From Runella limosa DSM 17973 (lineage in GTDB: Bacteria > Bacteroidota > Bacteroidia > Cytophagales > Spirosomataceae), in the NCBI RefSeq assembly GCF_000482465.1, contig NZ_KI519424.1, forward strand, positions 250,562 through 314,561: DNA of 64,000 bases, given 5' to 3'. Numbering within the stretch: the stretch's first letter is position 1; every line of letters starts with the position of its first letter. The position numbers and the translations under genes are program-made. Below the pieces are notes generated by a model. The model had not been told where the DNA came from. It did not search any database and was given only the letters and a program-made list of their open reading frames with translations. Below are positions 8,617 to 15,967 of the stretch, one piece after another.

Positions 8617-9549
8617 TTAGTTGAGTTCTAAGCGTAATTTTTGCACTACTTCAACCGCAACATCGGCTAAAGCGGCAATTTTAGCATTATCAAAATCAGT
8701 TGAAGTAATTAAGTTTCGAACAAAAGTTAATTTTTGTTCCCTAGCTTTTTTTTCACCTTTCTTTTCGCCTCTTTTCTCACCTCTTTTCTCACCAATTCGG
8801 CGTTCCCTGTCCAAAACAAATTCTACAATTCCCATTGTTTTATTTGGTTTATCTAATAATTGTTCCAGCGACGAATCAAATTTAATATCATTTTCTGGAT
8901 TCCCAAAGCGTACGTATAATTTTAGAAAGCCCATCAATGCTTCAATCTTAGCTCTTCCAAAGTTGTTTGACACCAAACGTTTAAGCACCCCTATTTTCTG
9001 CTCTAAAAGCTCACTTTCCGATATTTTACCGCTTTTTAGCGCCGTTAACGCGGTTAGAACCACCATTGCAAACGGGTTGTTGCTCTTTGCAAGTTCTAAC
9101 TCATTTTGCTCTAAAATTTTATACCTGTTAAAATCATAGCGGAGCGAGGTACCCATAAATTTTTCTTCAAAATACCTGGGTTGAAAGCTTTTGTTACGGT
9201 CTGTCAGAATTGCGAAAGCGATAATTGGATGATCATACTTATCGTAAATTCGGTAAAAATATTGAAACATTCTTTTGGCAAACGCCCTATCACTACTTCC
9301 TTGCACCTCAACATGCACCAACACCCACTGTTCTTCCCCAGCTTTTGTAAAAACCTTTACAAGTTTATCGACATATTTTGGAGAAAAATCATCTGAATTG
9401 ACAGGAAAAAGTTGTTCTAGTTCTTTGTCTAAAAACTCAAAAGGTCTGCTAAAATCAAATATTTCGTCTGCTTTTTCAAAGAAAAAACGGAGAAAATCAT
9501 CAAATACATCTTCTAATATCGCTTTCCATAGACTGTCATCACGTTTCAT
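8617..9549 (-). CDS. Rpn family recombination-promoting nuclease / putative transposase (PD-(D/E)XK)
   Basis: 310 aa. The N-terminal 100 residues carry the PD-(D/E)XK nuclease core typical of Rpn/YhgA-like proteins: the Asp segment around FPVNSDDFSPKYVDKL and the E-x-Q segment WVLVHVEVQGSSDRAF, followed by RMFQYFYRIYDKY. The middle (about 170-240) is helical. The C-terminus has a highly charged repeat (GEKRGEKRGEKKGEKKAR, about residues 256-273) coded by near-identical 12-bp DNA repeats at 8745-8795. Rpn proteins are DNA endonucleases that raise RecA-independent recombination and spread as multicopy families. No terminal repeats of an insertion sequence are seen around it. Confidence 0.8.
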   Translation of the reverse strand: MKRDDSLWKAILEDVFDDFLRFFFEKADEIFDFSRPFEFLDKELEQLFPVNSDDFSPKYVDKLVKVFTKAGEEQWVLVHVEVQGSSDRAFAKRMFQYFYRIYDKYDHPIIAFAILTDRNKSFQPRYFEEKFMGTSLRYDFNRYKILEQNELELAKSNNPFAMVVLTALTALKSGKISESELLEQKIGVLKRLVSNNFGRAKIEALMGFLKLYVRFGNPENDIKFDSSLEQLLDKPNKTMGIVEFVLDRERRIGEKRGEKRGEKKGEKKAREQKLTFVRNLITSTDFDNAKIAALADVAVEVVQKLRLELN

Positions 9550-9588
9550 AATAACCTTCTTTTTAACATTGACAGCTCCATTTTTGCC

Positions 9589-10311
9589 CTAAAATGCAAA
9601 TCGTAAACCTCCAGTTACATTGACGACCCCTACATTTTGCTGAATGTCCACCGATTGCGTAACGGGAGGAAAACCTGTGGTTGTTACTTTATTATTTACA
9701 CCCTTAAATGTTGTGCTTATCAAACTTGCATCGGCATTTACTACAAGCGCCACTCCACTAAAAAGACCAATATGAAACGTAGCTCCTGCACCGTATGCTA
9801 AGTCTGAAGCCATTTGGCTAGAAGTTTCTACGTTGATGTTATAATTTTGAAAAGCACCCGTTGTCACAAACATCGGACTATTTACCTTGGCATAACCCAC
9901 CAATAGACGCCCTTCTAATCCAAGACGGCTACCCCCTAAGCGCAATGTTGGCCCAATCATCGCACTCAATACATCCCATTCTTTTGCTTCCACCACCACA
10001 GGATTGACGATGCCGTATTGGTTTGACGCAATTTTCTGAATTCCTTCTTCCCTAGTTTCGTTTTTATTGTAAGAAACCCTGGCCGCTAACCCAAGACGTT
10101 TGGTCGGATAATAACTCGCTACAAATTGCGCCCCAATACCGTCTCCCGCAATTTCACCGCGCGTTTCCCCAAAAACTTTGGTAGCAAGTTCCCGAACAGA
10201 CAAACTTTTTCCAGCCGCAATGTTCAGGGTAAAACGGTCATAATCTTGTGCAAAACCAGTTGATATACAAATAGCAACTAAAAAAAATCCCAAAAAGCCA
10301 GAACGTATCAT
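9589..10311 (-). CDS. Outer membrane beta-barrel protein, function unknown
   Basis: 240 aa with a signal peptide (FLGFFLVAICISTGFAQ, cleaved near residue 21). The rest alternates polar and hydrophobic residues in strand-length stretches (LGLAARVSYNKNE, LGLEGRLLVGYAKV, ATFHIGLFSGVALVVNADAS) and ends in VNVTGGLRFAF, a terminal aromatic residue typical of outer membrane barrels. It is a small barrel of 8-10 strands by length. No family beyond 'porin-like/OmpA-barrel-like' is recognised. It is 39 bp upstream of the Rpn gene on the same strand and divergent from the MBL-fold gene. Confidence 0.65.
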   Translation of the reverse strand: MIRSGFLGFFLVAICISTGFAQDYDRFTLNIAAGKSLSVRELATKVFGETRGEIAGDGIGAQFVASYYPTKRLGLAARVSYNKNETREEGIQKIASNQYGIVNPVVVEAKEWDVLSAMIGPTLRLGGSRLGLEGRLLVGYAKVNSPMFVTTGAFQNYNINVETSSQMASDLAYGAGATFHIGLFSGVALVVNADASLISTTFKGVNNKVTTTGFPPVTQSVDIQQNVGVVNVTGGLRFAF

Positions 10312-10464
10312 GGGTAGTTAATAAGGTTAATAGATAAAGATGGGAACAAGACGCTAATTACGGTCGAAAGTCTTAAAAAACGAAATTATAAGCGATTAGA
10401 TTATTTTTCGGCGGTATTTTTCGTCTTTTTTTTGCTTTTGTACAACAAAGAAAATGGTTATAAC

Positions 10465-11310
10465 ATGGCCCTAATTCATGCGTTTCAAAAGGACGAAGCA
10501 CTACTTGCTGATATTAGAAAAAGTCAATCAAATCCTTCAGGTTTTCGGACATGGTGGCTGGGGCAAAGTGGTTTTTTGATTCAATGGCAAGGGAAGCATT
10601 TATTGTTTGACCCCTATTTGTCCGATTCATTAAGCATCAAGTACGCCCAAACCGACAAACCCCACGTTCGTATGAGCGAACGTGTCATTGCGCCCGAACT
10701 GCTTGAAGGTATCGATATCGTCACGTCATCGCATAACCATACCGACCACCTCGACGCCGAAACGCTTTTACCTCTTTTTAGCCGAAATCCATCCATTCAA
10801 ATGGTAATTCCTGAAGCAAATCGGGCATTTGTGTGCCAACGGCTAGCCTGTTCTACCGCTTGGCCAAAAGGAATAAACGACGGAGAAAGTCTTGAAACAA
10901 AAGGCTTTACACTTCATGGCATCCCTGCCGCCCACAACACTGTTGAGCGTGACGACCAAGGTCGCTGTAAATTCATGGGCTTTGTGGTTGAATTTGGCTC
11001 CTATCGGGTATATCATTCGGGCGACACCCTTTGGTTCGATGGATTAGCCGAACTTCTCTCACCTTACCAAGTTGACGTGGCGTATTTACCCATCAACGGC
11101 AACAAGCCTGAGCGGCGAGTAGCAGGCAACCTCAATGCCGAAGAAGCAGCCCGCCTTGGGAAGGAGATTGGTGCCAAACTGGTTATTCCTCACCATTACC
11201 ATCTATTTGAATTTAATACAGCCGAACCAAGTGAATTTGAACACTTTGCTCGGCTGTATCAGACGCCTTATAAAGTTTTACAGTTGGGAGAAGGCATTGA
11301 AATTAAATAA
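10465..11310 (+). CDS. MBL-fold metal-dependent hydrolase (UlaG-like)
   Basis: 281 aa from ATG at 10465 (an 11-residue TTG-started extension is rejected because MALIHAFQKDEALLADI is a natural start). The metallo-beta-lactamase fold is shown by FLIQWQGKHLLFDPYLSD, the metal-binding SHNHTDHLDAETL (H-x-H-x-D-H), HSGDTLWFDGL and the late PHHYHLFEFN. This set matches the UlaG/RomA-like branch, which includes L-ascorbate-6-phosphate lactonase and NAPE-PLD-like lipases; the substrate cannot be told here. Signal peptide absent, so cytoplasmic. Convergent with the metallophosphoesterase gene 13 bp away. Confidence 0.85.
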   Translation: MALIHAFQKDEALLADIRKSQSNPSGFRTWWLGQSGFLIQWQGKHLLFDPYLSDSLSIKYAQTDKPHVRMSERVIAPELLEGIDIVTSSHNHTDHLDAETLLPLFSRNPSIQMVIPEANRAFVCQRLACSTAWPKGINDGESLETKGFTLHGIPAAHNTVERDDQGRCKFMGFVVEFGSYRVYHSGDTLWFDGLAELLSPYQVDVAYLPINGNKPERRVAGNLNAEEAARLGKEIGAKLVIPHHYHLFEFNTAEPSEFEHFARLYQTPYKVLQLGEGIEIK

Positions 11311-11323
11311 CCATTTAGGTTGG

Positions 11324-12580
11324 TTATGCCCTTACTAATTCCATCAAAGTAATTTCGGGTAAAATACCGACTCGACCTGGATACCCAATATACCCAAAGC
11401 CACGGTTTACGTACAAGTGCTGGTCTCCTTGGGTATATAAACCTCCCCATTGCTTATACCGATACTGTACTGGACTCCATTGAAAACCGCCTACTTCTAC
11501 CCCAAATTGCATTCCGTGGGTGTGCCCCGCAAAAGCAACGTCGATGTCCTTAAACTGCGAAGTTACTTGGGCGTTCCAGTGACTTGGGTCGTGCGATAGA
11601 AGCAATTTTACAGGAAAATCGTCGGTACGTTGGTGGGCTTTTTCCAAACTTCCGTATTTGGCAAAACCGCCCATTCCCCAGTTTTGAATCCCCAATAAGC
11701 CAATTTGCTCATTACCCACTTTAATGGCACGGTGTTCGTCTAGGAGCAAATCCCAGCCCAACAAACGGTGCGCCTCTTTCAAATCATTGAGATTTTTTAT
11801 TTTGGCCTCTACCGAAGGCCATTGGTAATAATCGCCGTAATCGTGGTTTCCCAATACCGAAAATTGCCCCAATGGTGCTTTTACTTTTTTGAAAATATCA
11901 ATATAATTTTTTACTTCATCGGCGGTATTATTGACCAAATCTCCCGTAAAGAAAAACAAATCGGGTTTTTCGGCCATTAGCATATCCACCCCGCCTTGAA
12001 CGGCTGTTTTGTTAAAAAAACTCCCCGAGTGAATGTCCGACAACTGGGCAATTTTTATTCCTTCAAAAGCTTTTGGCAGGTTTTTAACTGGAACCCGAAC
12101 GCGGCGAATGCGGTAATCGTGCGCTCCCGAAATGATACCATAGGTAAATCCCGCGACCGTTGTACCCGCCACGGCCAAGGCCGATTTCATCAAAAACTCT
12201 GAACGAGGAATCGTAGGGGCGTCCACGACGGGTGTGGTAGGTGGCTGTGATTGAAAGAGACTGACCACCCATTTTCCAAAACGTACGACATCGTCGATAA
12301 GGAGTAAAAACATGCCAAAAAATTTGGCAAAATAAGGAATCAACAATGCACTCCAGATGAGTTGGCGCGTGGTTCTCGAAAGAGAGTCGGGCGGAATGAT
12401 GAACTGAGTGACAATCCAAATCACTAAACTTACTACAGGAATTGCCCAATAAATGGTTGAAATGAGTCGGCGGGTTTCTAGTGAACTAGCGCGAGAAAGG
12501 GTTTTTACGGCCTGAAAAACGTACAAATCCAACAGAAAAAAAAAGCCTATCGTCAGGAGAATGGCTGGTAATCGGTTCAT
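11324..12580 (-). CDS. Membrane-anchored metallophosphoesterase (YkuE-like)
   Basis: 418 aa. Residues 1-115 contain three to four transmembrane helices (AILLTIGFFFLLDLYVFQAV, IYWAIPVVSLVIWIV, LIWSALLIPYFAKFFGMFLLL), then a short hydrophobic segment near 135-150. The catalytic domain follows: AQLSDIHSGSF, FFTGDLVNN, VLGNHDYGDYY, LLLSHDPSHWN and AFAGHTHGMQFG are the five metal-binding motifs of calcineurin-like phosphoesterases. The closest known type is YkuE, involved in envelope lipid or cell-wall phosphate hydrolysis. Complete and without odd features. Confidence 0.9.
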   Translation of the reverse strand: MNRLPAILLTIGFFFLLDLYVFQAVKTLSRASSLETRRLISTIYWAIPVVSLVIWIVTQFIIPPDSLSRTTRQLIWSALLIPYFAKFFGMFLLLIDDVVRFGKWVVSLFQSQPPTTPVVDAPTIPRSEFLMKSALAVAGTTVAGFTYGIISGAHDYRIRRVRVPVKNLPKAFEGIKIAQLSDIHSGSFFNKTAVQGGVDMLMAEKPDLFFFTGDLVNNTADEVKNYIDIFKKVKAPLGQFSVLGNHDYGDYYQWPSVEAKIKNLNDLKEAHRLLGWDLLLDEHRAIKVGNEQIGLLGIQNWGMGGFAKYGSLEKAHQRTDDFPVKLLLSHDPSHWNAQVTSQFKDIDVAFAGHTHGMQFGVEVGGFQWSPVQYRYKQWGGLYTQGDQHLYVNRGFGYIGYPGRVGILPEITLMELVRA

Positions 12581-12712
12581 AAAGCTAGAAGGGGAAATTA
12601 CAATTTTGACAATGGATGAGTAACAAAAGACGCTTTAAAAAAGTGTTTTTCTTTGCCAGAATTGTGGGAAACGGCAAATAGTTGGGATGAACTGACTATT
12701 TTTGAGGCCGAG

Positions 12713-12720
12713 TAATTTTG
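12713..12720 (+). promoter_or_regulatory. Predicted moaE promoter -7 box
   Basis: TAATTTTG matches the Bacteroidota -7 consensus TAnnTTTG exactly and lies 16 bp before the moaE ATG; a second match (TATTTTTG) is at 12697-12704. No good -33 TTG at the standard spacing was found. Confidence 0.4.
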
Positions 12721-12736
12721 TTAAGCTTTTGACACA

Positions 12737-13153
12737 ATGATAGATATTCAACTCACCGACGCCCCCCTTTCGCTTGATACCTGCTATCAATACGTTCTTT
12801 CTGAGGATGCGGGGGGACTTGTCACTTTTGTCGGCACGGTTCGTAATCAAACCAAAGGGAAGCGGGTGTTACGGCTAGAGTTTGAGGCTTATGCCCCCAT
12901 GGCCATCAAAGAAATGCAGAAAATCGCCGAAGAAGCGGTGCGTCGTTGGCCAGTTTTAAAGATTTCGATTCATCATCGCGTAGGCGTGCTTGCCATCGGC
13001 GAGGTTCCTGTCATTATTGCCGTTGGCTGTGCCCACCGAAAGGCCGCCTTTGAAGCCTGTCAATTTGCGATTGATACCTTAAAAGAAACCGTACCGATTT
13101 GGAAAAAAGAATTTTTTGAAGACGGCGAGGTATGGGTCGCCGCCCACCCTTGA
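12737..13153 (+). CDS. moaE: Molybdopterin synthase catalytic subunit MoaE
   Basis: 138 aa, the usual MoaE size. MoaE works with thiocarboxylated MoaD to convert precursor Z (cPMP) to molybdopterin. Seen motifs: the N-terminal FVGTVRNQTKG, LEFEAYAPMAIKEMQ, and the C-terminal AHRKAAFEACQFAIDTLKETVPIWKKE with the active-site Arg and Lys. No other moa genes are adjacent, so MoaD and the remaining pathway must be elsewhere if the pathway works. Convergent with the SGNH hydrolase, with a long palindrome in between. Confidence 0.95.
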   Translation: MIDIQLTDAPLSLDTCYQYVLSEDAGGLVTFVGTVRNQTKGKRVLRLEFEAYAPMAIKEMQKIAEEAVRRWPVLKISIHHRVGVLAIGEVPVIIAVGCAHRKAAFEACQFAIDTLKETVPIWKKEFFEDGEVWVAAHP

Positions 13154-13180
13154 TGTACAAAGCAAAGTCAGAGACTTTAT

Positions 13181-13221
13181 GCCTTTGCTCGCCCCGACGA
13201 GACGTCGGGGCGAGCAAAGGC
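13181..13221. terminator. Perfect 19-bp inverted repeat between convergent genes
   Basis: The arms 13181-13199 and 13203-13221 (starting GCCTTTGCTCGCCCC) are perfect reverse complements around a 3-nt loop. It sits between the convergent moaE and SGNH genes, so a bidirectional transcription end is likely, although no clear T-run follows on either side. Confidence 0.6.
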
Positions 13222-13262
13222 AACATGTCGTGGCAAGCTCGTTCGACATTCTACCACTCTCA

Positions 13263-13940
13263 CTACATTCCCTTCAACACTTTCCACATTTCGTCCGCTA
13301 CGAGCTGATTTCCAGCGTCATTGAGGTGAACACGGTCAGTTGTGAGGATATTTTTTTCGTCGTTGGTGGCGTTATTTTTTAGGTTATAGTCTAAAAACGA
13401 TTTACGAAGGTCAATCAAAGGCAGCCCTTGCTTTTTGGCTAAATCCCGAATTAGCTGCGAATAACGGTTCAAATCTCCGTCTTGTTGGTTTGAAAAATCG
13501 GTGCGCTCGCCAATGACTGCGGGCGTACACATAGCCACCCGAATGTTGGCCGCTTTGAACTTCTTCAACAAAGCTTCGTAGAAACGAACAAATTTATCAG
13601 GGTCTGTGCCCGTACCCGATGAGGCTTTGTGCCAAACATCGTTTACCCCTACATATATCACGACAATATTAGGCTGCTTTGCCAATACATCCTCTTCCAA
13701 ACGCAAGTAAAGGTCATATACTTTATTCCCTCCAATTCCCGCTCCAATGAGCTCATATTTATCCTTTAGTCCTTGTTTTTCAAGCATTTCACCCATTTTA
13801 ACAATATATCCACCAGGTTTAACGGCAGCTTGGGTAATCGAATCGCCAAAGAAAACAATTCGGAGCGGTTTGTCTTGTTGGAATGCCAACAAGGGAATGG
13901 CCACAAGGGCTAATTTGAGGTAGTGAATAAAGGATTTCAT
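13263..13940 (-). CDS. SGNH/GDSL-type hydrolase (secreted)
   Basis: 225 aa with an N-terminal signal peptide (LKLALVAIPLLAFQQ). The four SGNH blocks are present: FFGDSITQ (Ser, about residue 34), AGIGGNK (Gly), GVNDVWH (Asn), and DRVHLNDAG (Asp and His near residue 207). SGNH hydrolases are esterases or lipases, many acting on acetylated sugars. Nothing shows the substrate. It lies 70 bp downstream of the reverse transcriptase on the same strand, but its housekeeping style suggests it is a flanking gene and not part of the island. Confidence 0.88.
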   Translation of the reverse strand: MKSFIHYLKLALVAIPLLAFQQDKPLRIVFFGDSITQAAVKPGGYIVKMGEMLEKQGLKDKYELIGAGIGGNKVYDLYLRLEEDVLAKQPNIVVIYVGVNDVWHKASSGTGTDPDKFVRFYEALLKKFKAANIRVAMCTPAVIGERTDFSNQQDGDLNRYSQLIRDLAKKQGLPLIDLRKSFLDYNLKNNATNDEKNILTTDRVHLNDAGNQLVADEMWKVLKGM

Positions 13941-14010
13941 TGTCTTGATTTAGATATTACAAGTATGATTTTCTTTAAAAGGGCAATGAGTTTCATTTCT
14001 AACAGTTTTG

Positions 14011-15582
14011 CTATTCTTTACTCTTCAAATGCCTTTGCAAAGCTTGGTTGAATAACTTCTTATGGTTTCTTACTTGTCTCTTTATTGCATCTTCTTTCAT
14101 AATTCGACTTGCTCTTTTTACATAAGAAAAGTAATTACTACGTAAATCTTTTACTTTCTCTTCGCTTTTTAGCCTAAACTCCCCAACTTGGTTTGTCTCA
14201 AAGCTTTTACGGCGCATAAAAATCTTAGTTTTGTTCAAATTTGCTGATTTATAAAGTTTAAACAAGCGTCGTTTAAAAATGATAGGGGTATTGCTACCTT
14301 GTTGTTCTGCCATTTTTATAGCCTGTTTTGACTTTCGTTTTACCGTACTAATCATTCTACGGTAGAACTTTGCAAGATTTGCTGACTTTATGAGAGTTTT
14401 GTCCCCATAAAATTCAAATCCTAAATAAGTAAAAGGAGCTTCAATTTTACAAACGGTATCAGTTAATTTAATAGCGGTTAGTCTTGGTGTTTGATTCCCA
14501 AATCGCCTTTTTGTAAACCAAAATTTTTCAGTTTTATCTTTACTAATTTTTATTAAATGTTTTTCGATCTCTTGCATCACAATCAACTCTACCTGTGCAG
14601 CGTACTGAGGATTACAGACAATAACCATATCGTCAGAATAACGCCTGTAAAATCCATTTAACCCTTTCACTACTTGATTAAACATCTCATTATCAAAATC
14701 TAAAAGATAAAGATTTGCTAATACAGCACTAATAGGCAAGCCTTGCGGGATACCCATTGGCCGTTTTTCTTTGTCACGAAACGGAAAACGATGGATTCTT
14801 AATTCTCGATTTTTAATCTTGTTCCGAAACTCTTCTGCTGACTCAAAAAAGGCATGTATTCCGTATTTATTTCTAATTTTAGCCAATTTTTTTTCATCAA
14901 AACCCGCTTTTCGTCCCGTTTTTCTGTCAGAGATACGAAGGTCATCCAAAAGTATGTAGGAGAAACGAGTTACTGCTTTGAAAACATTAAAATGGTCATC
15001 GGGTAGTTTATCCTCATTGATTAGATTAGTCCAAACTTTTTTGAGAAGTTGATGATTAAGGCTTGAAAAAAAGCTTTTAATATCAAAGGTTAATACCATA
15101 CAATCGCCCTCTTTCCCTCTTTTTTTTATTTCCTCAAATACCTCATGAGCAAAATGAATCGTGCTTTTATTTTTTCCAGTTTCTCTATCTGGTATTTTTC
15201 GATAAGCAATGATACACTCTGATAATGAAGGGCTTTTCGCTAAAATATTTTCGTATTTATTTTGTAAAACTTCAGCATAATACCCCAAAATAAGCGCATC
15301 CATGTGGGTAGCATAATGAAGTGGTCGGCTTTTGATGTGCTTCTTAAATTCGCCGTTCTTATCTTCGTAGGAGTGACATCTTTCCCCAGTATCAGGATGA
15401 GCTTTATATCTTCGCTCATCAATGCTCGCATGAATCAAAGGGAAAAAAGCATACTTGGCTACATAGTTTTTGTTCTTGATTTTAGACAAGAGTTCTTTCC
15501 GACTTGCGTAAACATCAATTTGTGGAGTAATGTGAAGATAACCTCTATTTTTTAGCCATGAAGGCGCTTGACGTAGATTCAT
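14011..15582 (-). CDS. Reverse transcriptase of the unknown-group / defence-associated (UG/DRT) type
   Basis: 523 aa. RT motifs: LTFDIKSFFSSLN (motif A, Asp about 167), MGIPQGLPISAVLANLYL (motif B, about 276-293), YRRYSDDMVIV (motif C, catalytic DD at 317-318, YSDD rather than YADD) and FTYLGFEFYG (motif E-like, 384-393). There is a 160-residue N-terminal region (HATHMDALILGYYAEVL, CIIAYRKIP) and a basic 130-residue C-terminus with no maturase or HNH domain. That rules against a group II intron protein; no msr/msd or VTG motif of retrons is seen. PQGxxxSxxLANxYL with an extended N-terminus fits UG RTs, several of which (DRT systems) stop phage. The start ATG at 15582 is 3 nt after a long closed-stem leader. 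The gene looks more A+T-rich than its neighbours, suggesting transfer. The UG subgroup cannot be assigned by eye. Confidence 0.88.
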   Translation of the reverse strand: MNLRQAPSWLKNRGYLHITPQIDVYASRKELLSKIKNKNYVAKYAFFPLIHASIDERRYKAHPDTGERCHSYEDKNGEFKKHIKSRPLHYATHMDALILGYYAEVLQNKYENILAKSPSLSECIIAYRKIPDRETGKNKSTIHFAHEVFEEIKKRGKEGDCMVLTFDIKSFFSSLNHQLLKKVWTNLINEDKLPDDHFNVFKAVTRFSYILLDDLRISDRKTGRKAGFDEKKLAKIRNKYGIHAFFESAEEFRNKIKNRELRIHRFPFRDKEKRPMGIPQGLPISAVLANLYLLDFDNEMFNQVVKGLNGFYRRYSDDMVIVCNPQYAAQVELIVMQEIEKHLIKISKDKTEKFWFTKRRFGNQTPRLTAIKLTDTVCKIEAPFTYLGFEFYGDKTLIKSANLAKFYRRMISTVKRKSKQAIKMAEQQGSNTPIIFKRRLFKLYKSANLNKTKIFMRRKSFETNQVGEFRLKSEEKVKDLRSNYFSYVKRASRIMKEDAIKRQVRNHKKLFNQALQRHLKSKE

Positions 15583-15918
15583 AAAAACCTTGATAGGGGC
15601 TCGGTGTAACAGATTTTAATTCAGACATACGCTCAGTAAGAGCAAGACCAGTACCCAAATTCTTGAGTCACACTTATTATTTGAATATTCAAGAGAAAAT
15701 GTTTAGAACTTTTAACCAAATGAGTATGTTGTTCTTACTATACTTCAGCTTGAAGGATTTAGGTGAGGTTTATACATCACTTAACCATTCTTTAACGGCT
15801 TTGTGTATAAATCTTGCTCATTGTAATCCATTACCTGCATAACCTACATATACAGTGAGTTTTTTTAAACTTTTTAGTCTATTCCAGATGTCTGTCATCT
15901 TTAGCCCCTAACAAGGTT
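15583..15918 (-). ncRNA. Structured leader / candidate template ncRNA of the reverse transcriptase
   Basis: No convincing intact gene fills this stretch. On the minus strand the 5' segment AACCTTGTTAGGGGCT (15903-15918) is complementary at 15 of 16 positions to AGCCCCTATCAAGGTT (15586-15601), just before the RT start codon; only one internal pair is lost. Nested inside, CAGACAT (15888-15894) pairs perfectly with ATGTCTG (15622-15628). Smaller hairpins include CTTCA-AGC-TGAAG, TTGAATATTCAA and AGTTTAAAAAAACT. A TATGTTTG promoter box lies directly upstream, so a transcript would begin at the stem. This closed RNA next to a UG-type RT resembles the ncRNAs known for DRT2 and DRT9. The function as template is an inference. 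Confidence 0.65.
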
Positions 15919-15921
15919 TAA

Positions 15922-15955
15922 CAAACATACGAAATTTTTGTAGATTTGTTCAAAC
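15922..15955 (-). promoter_or_regulatory. Predicted promoter of the RT leader RNA
   Basis: On the minus strand TATGTTTG (15922-15929) matches the Bacteroidota -7 element TAnnTTTG exactly, with TTG 21 nt upstream as a -33 element. Predicted transcription start is about 15914-15918, i.e. at the first base of the long closing stem. It overlaps the divergent promoter of the WYL gene. Confidence 0.6.
15941..15948 (+). promoter_or_regulatory. Predicted promoter -7 box of the WYL-domain gene
   Basis: TAGATTTG is an exact TAnnTTTG match 20 bp upstream of the ATG at 15968. It lies inside the spacer of the divergent leader-RNA promoter, so a single bound regulator would affect both directions. Confidence 0.5.
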
Positions 15956-15967
15956 GTTATTTCATTC

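Noticed and set aside
8617..9549. Insertion sequence
   Set aside because: The product is of the Rpn (transposase-like nuclease) family, but no terminal inverted repeats or target duplication were seen around it.
14011..15582. Group II intron or retron reverse transcriptase
   Set aside because: No maturase or HNH domain and no intron domain V-like end nearby; no retron VTG motif or msr/msd-type element recognised. The leader with a closing stem fits UG/DRT better.
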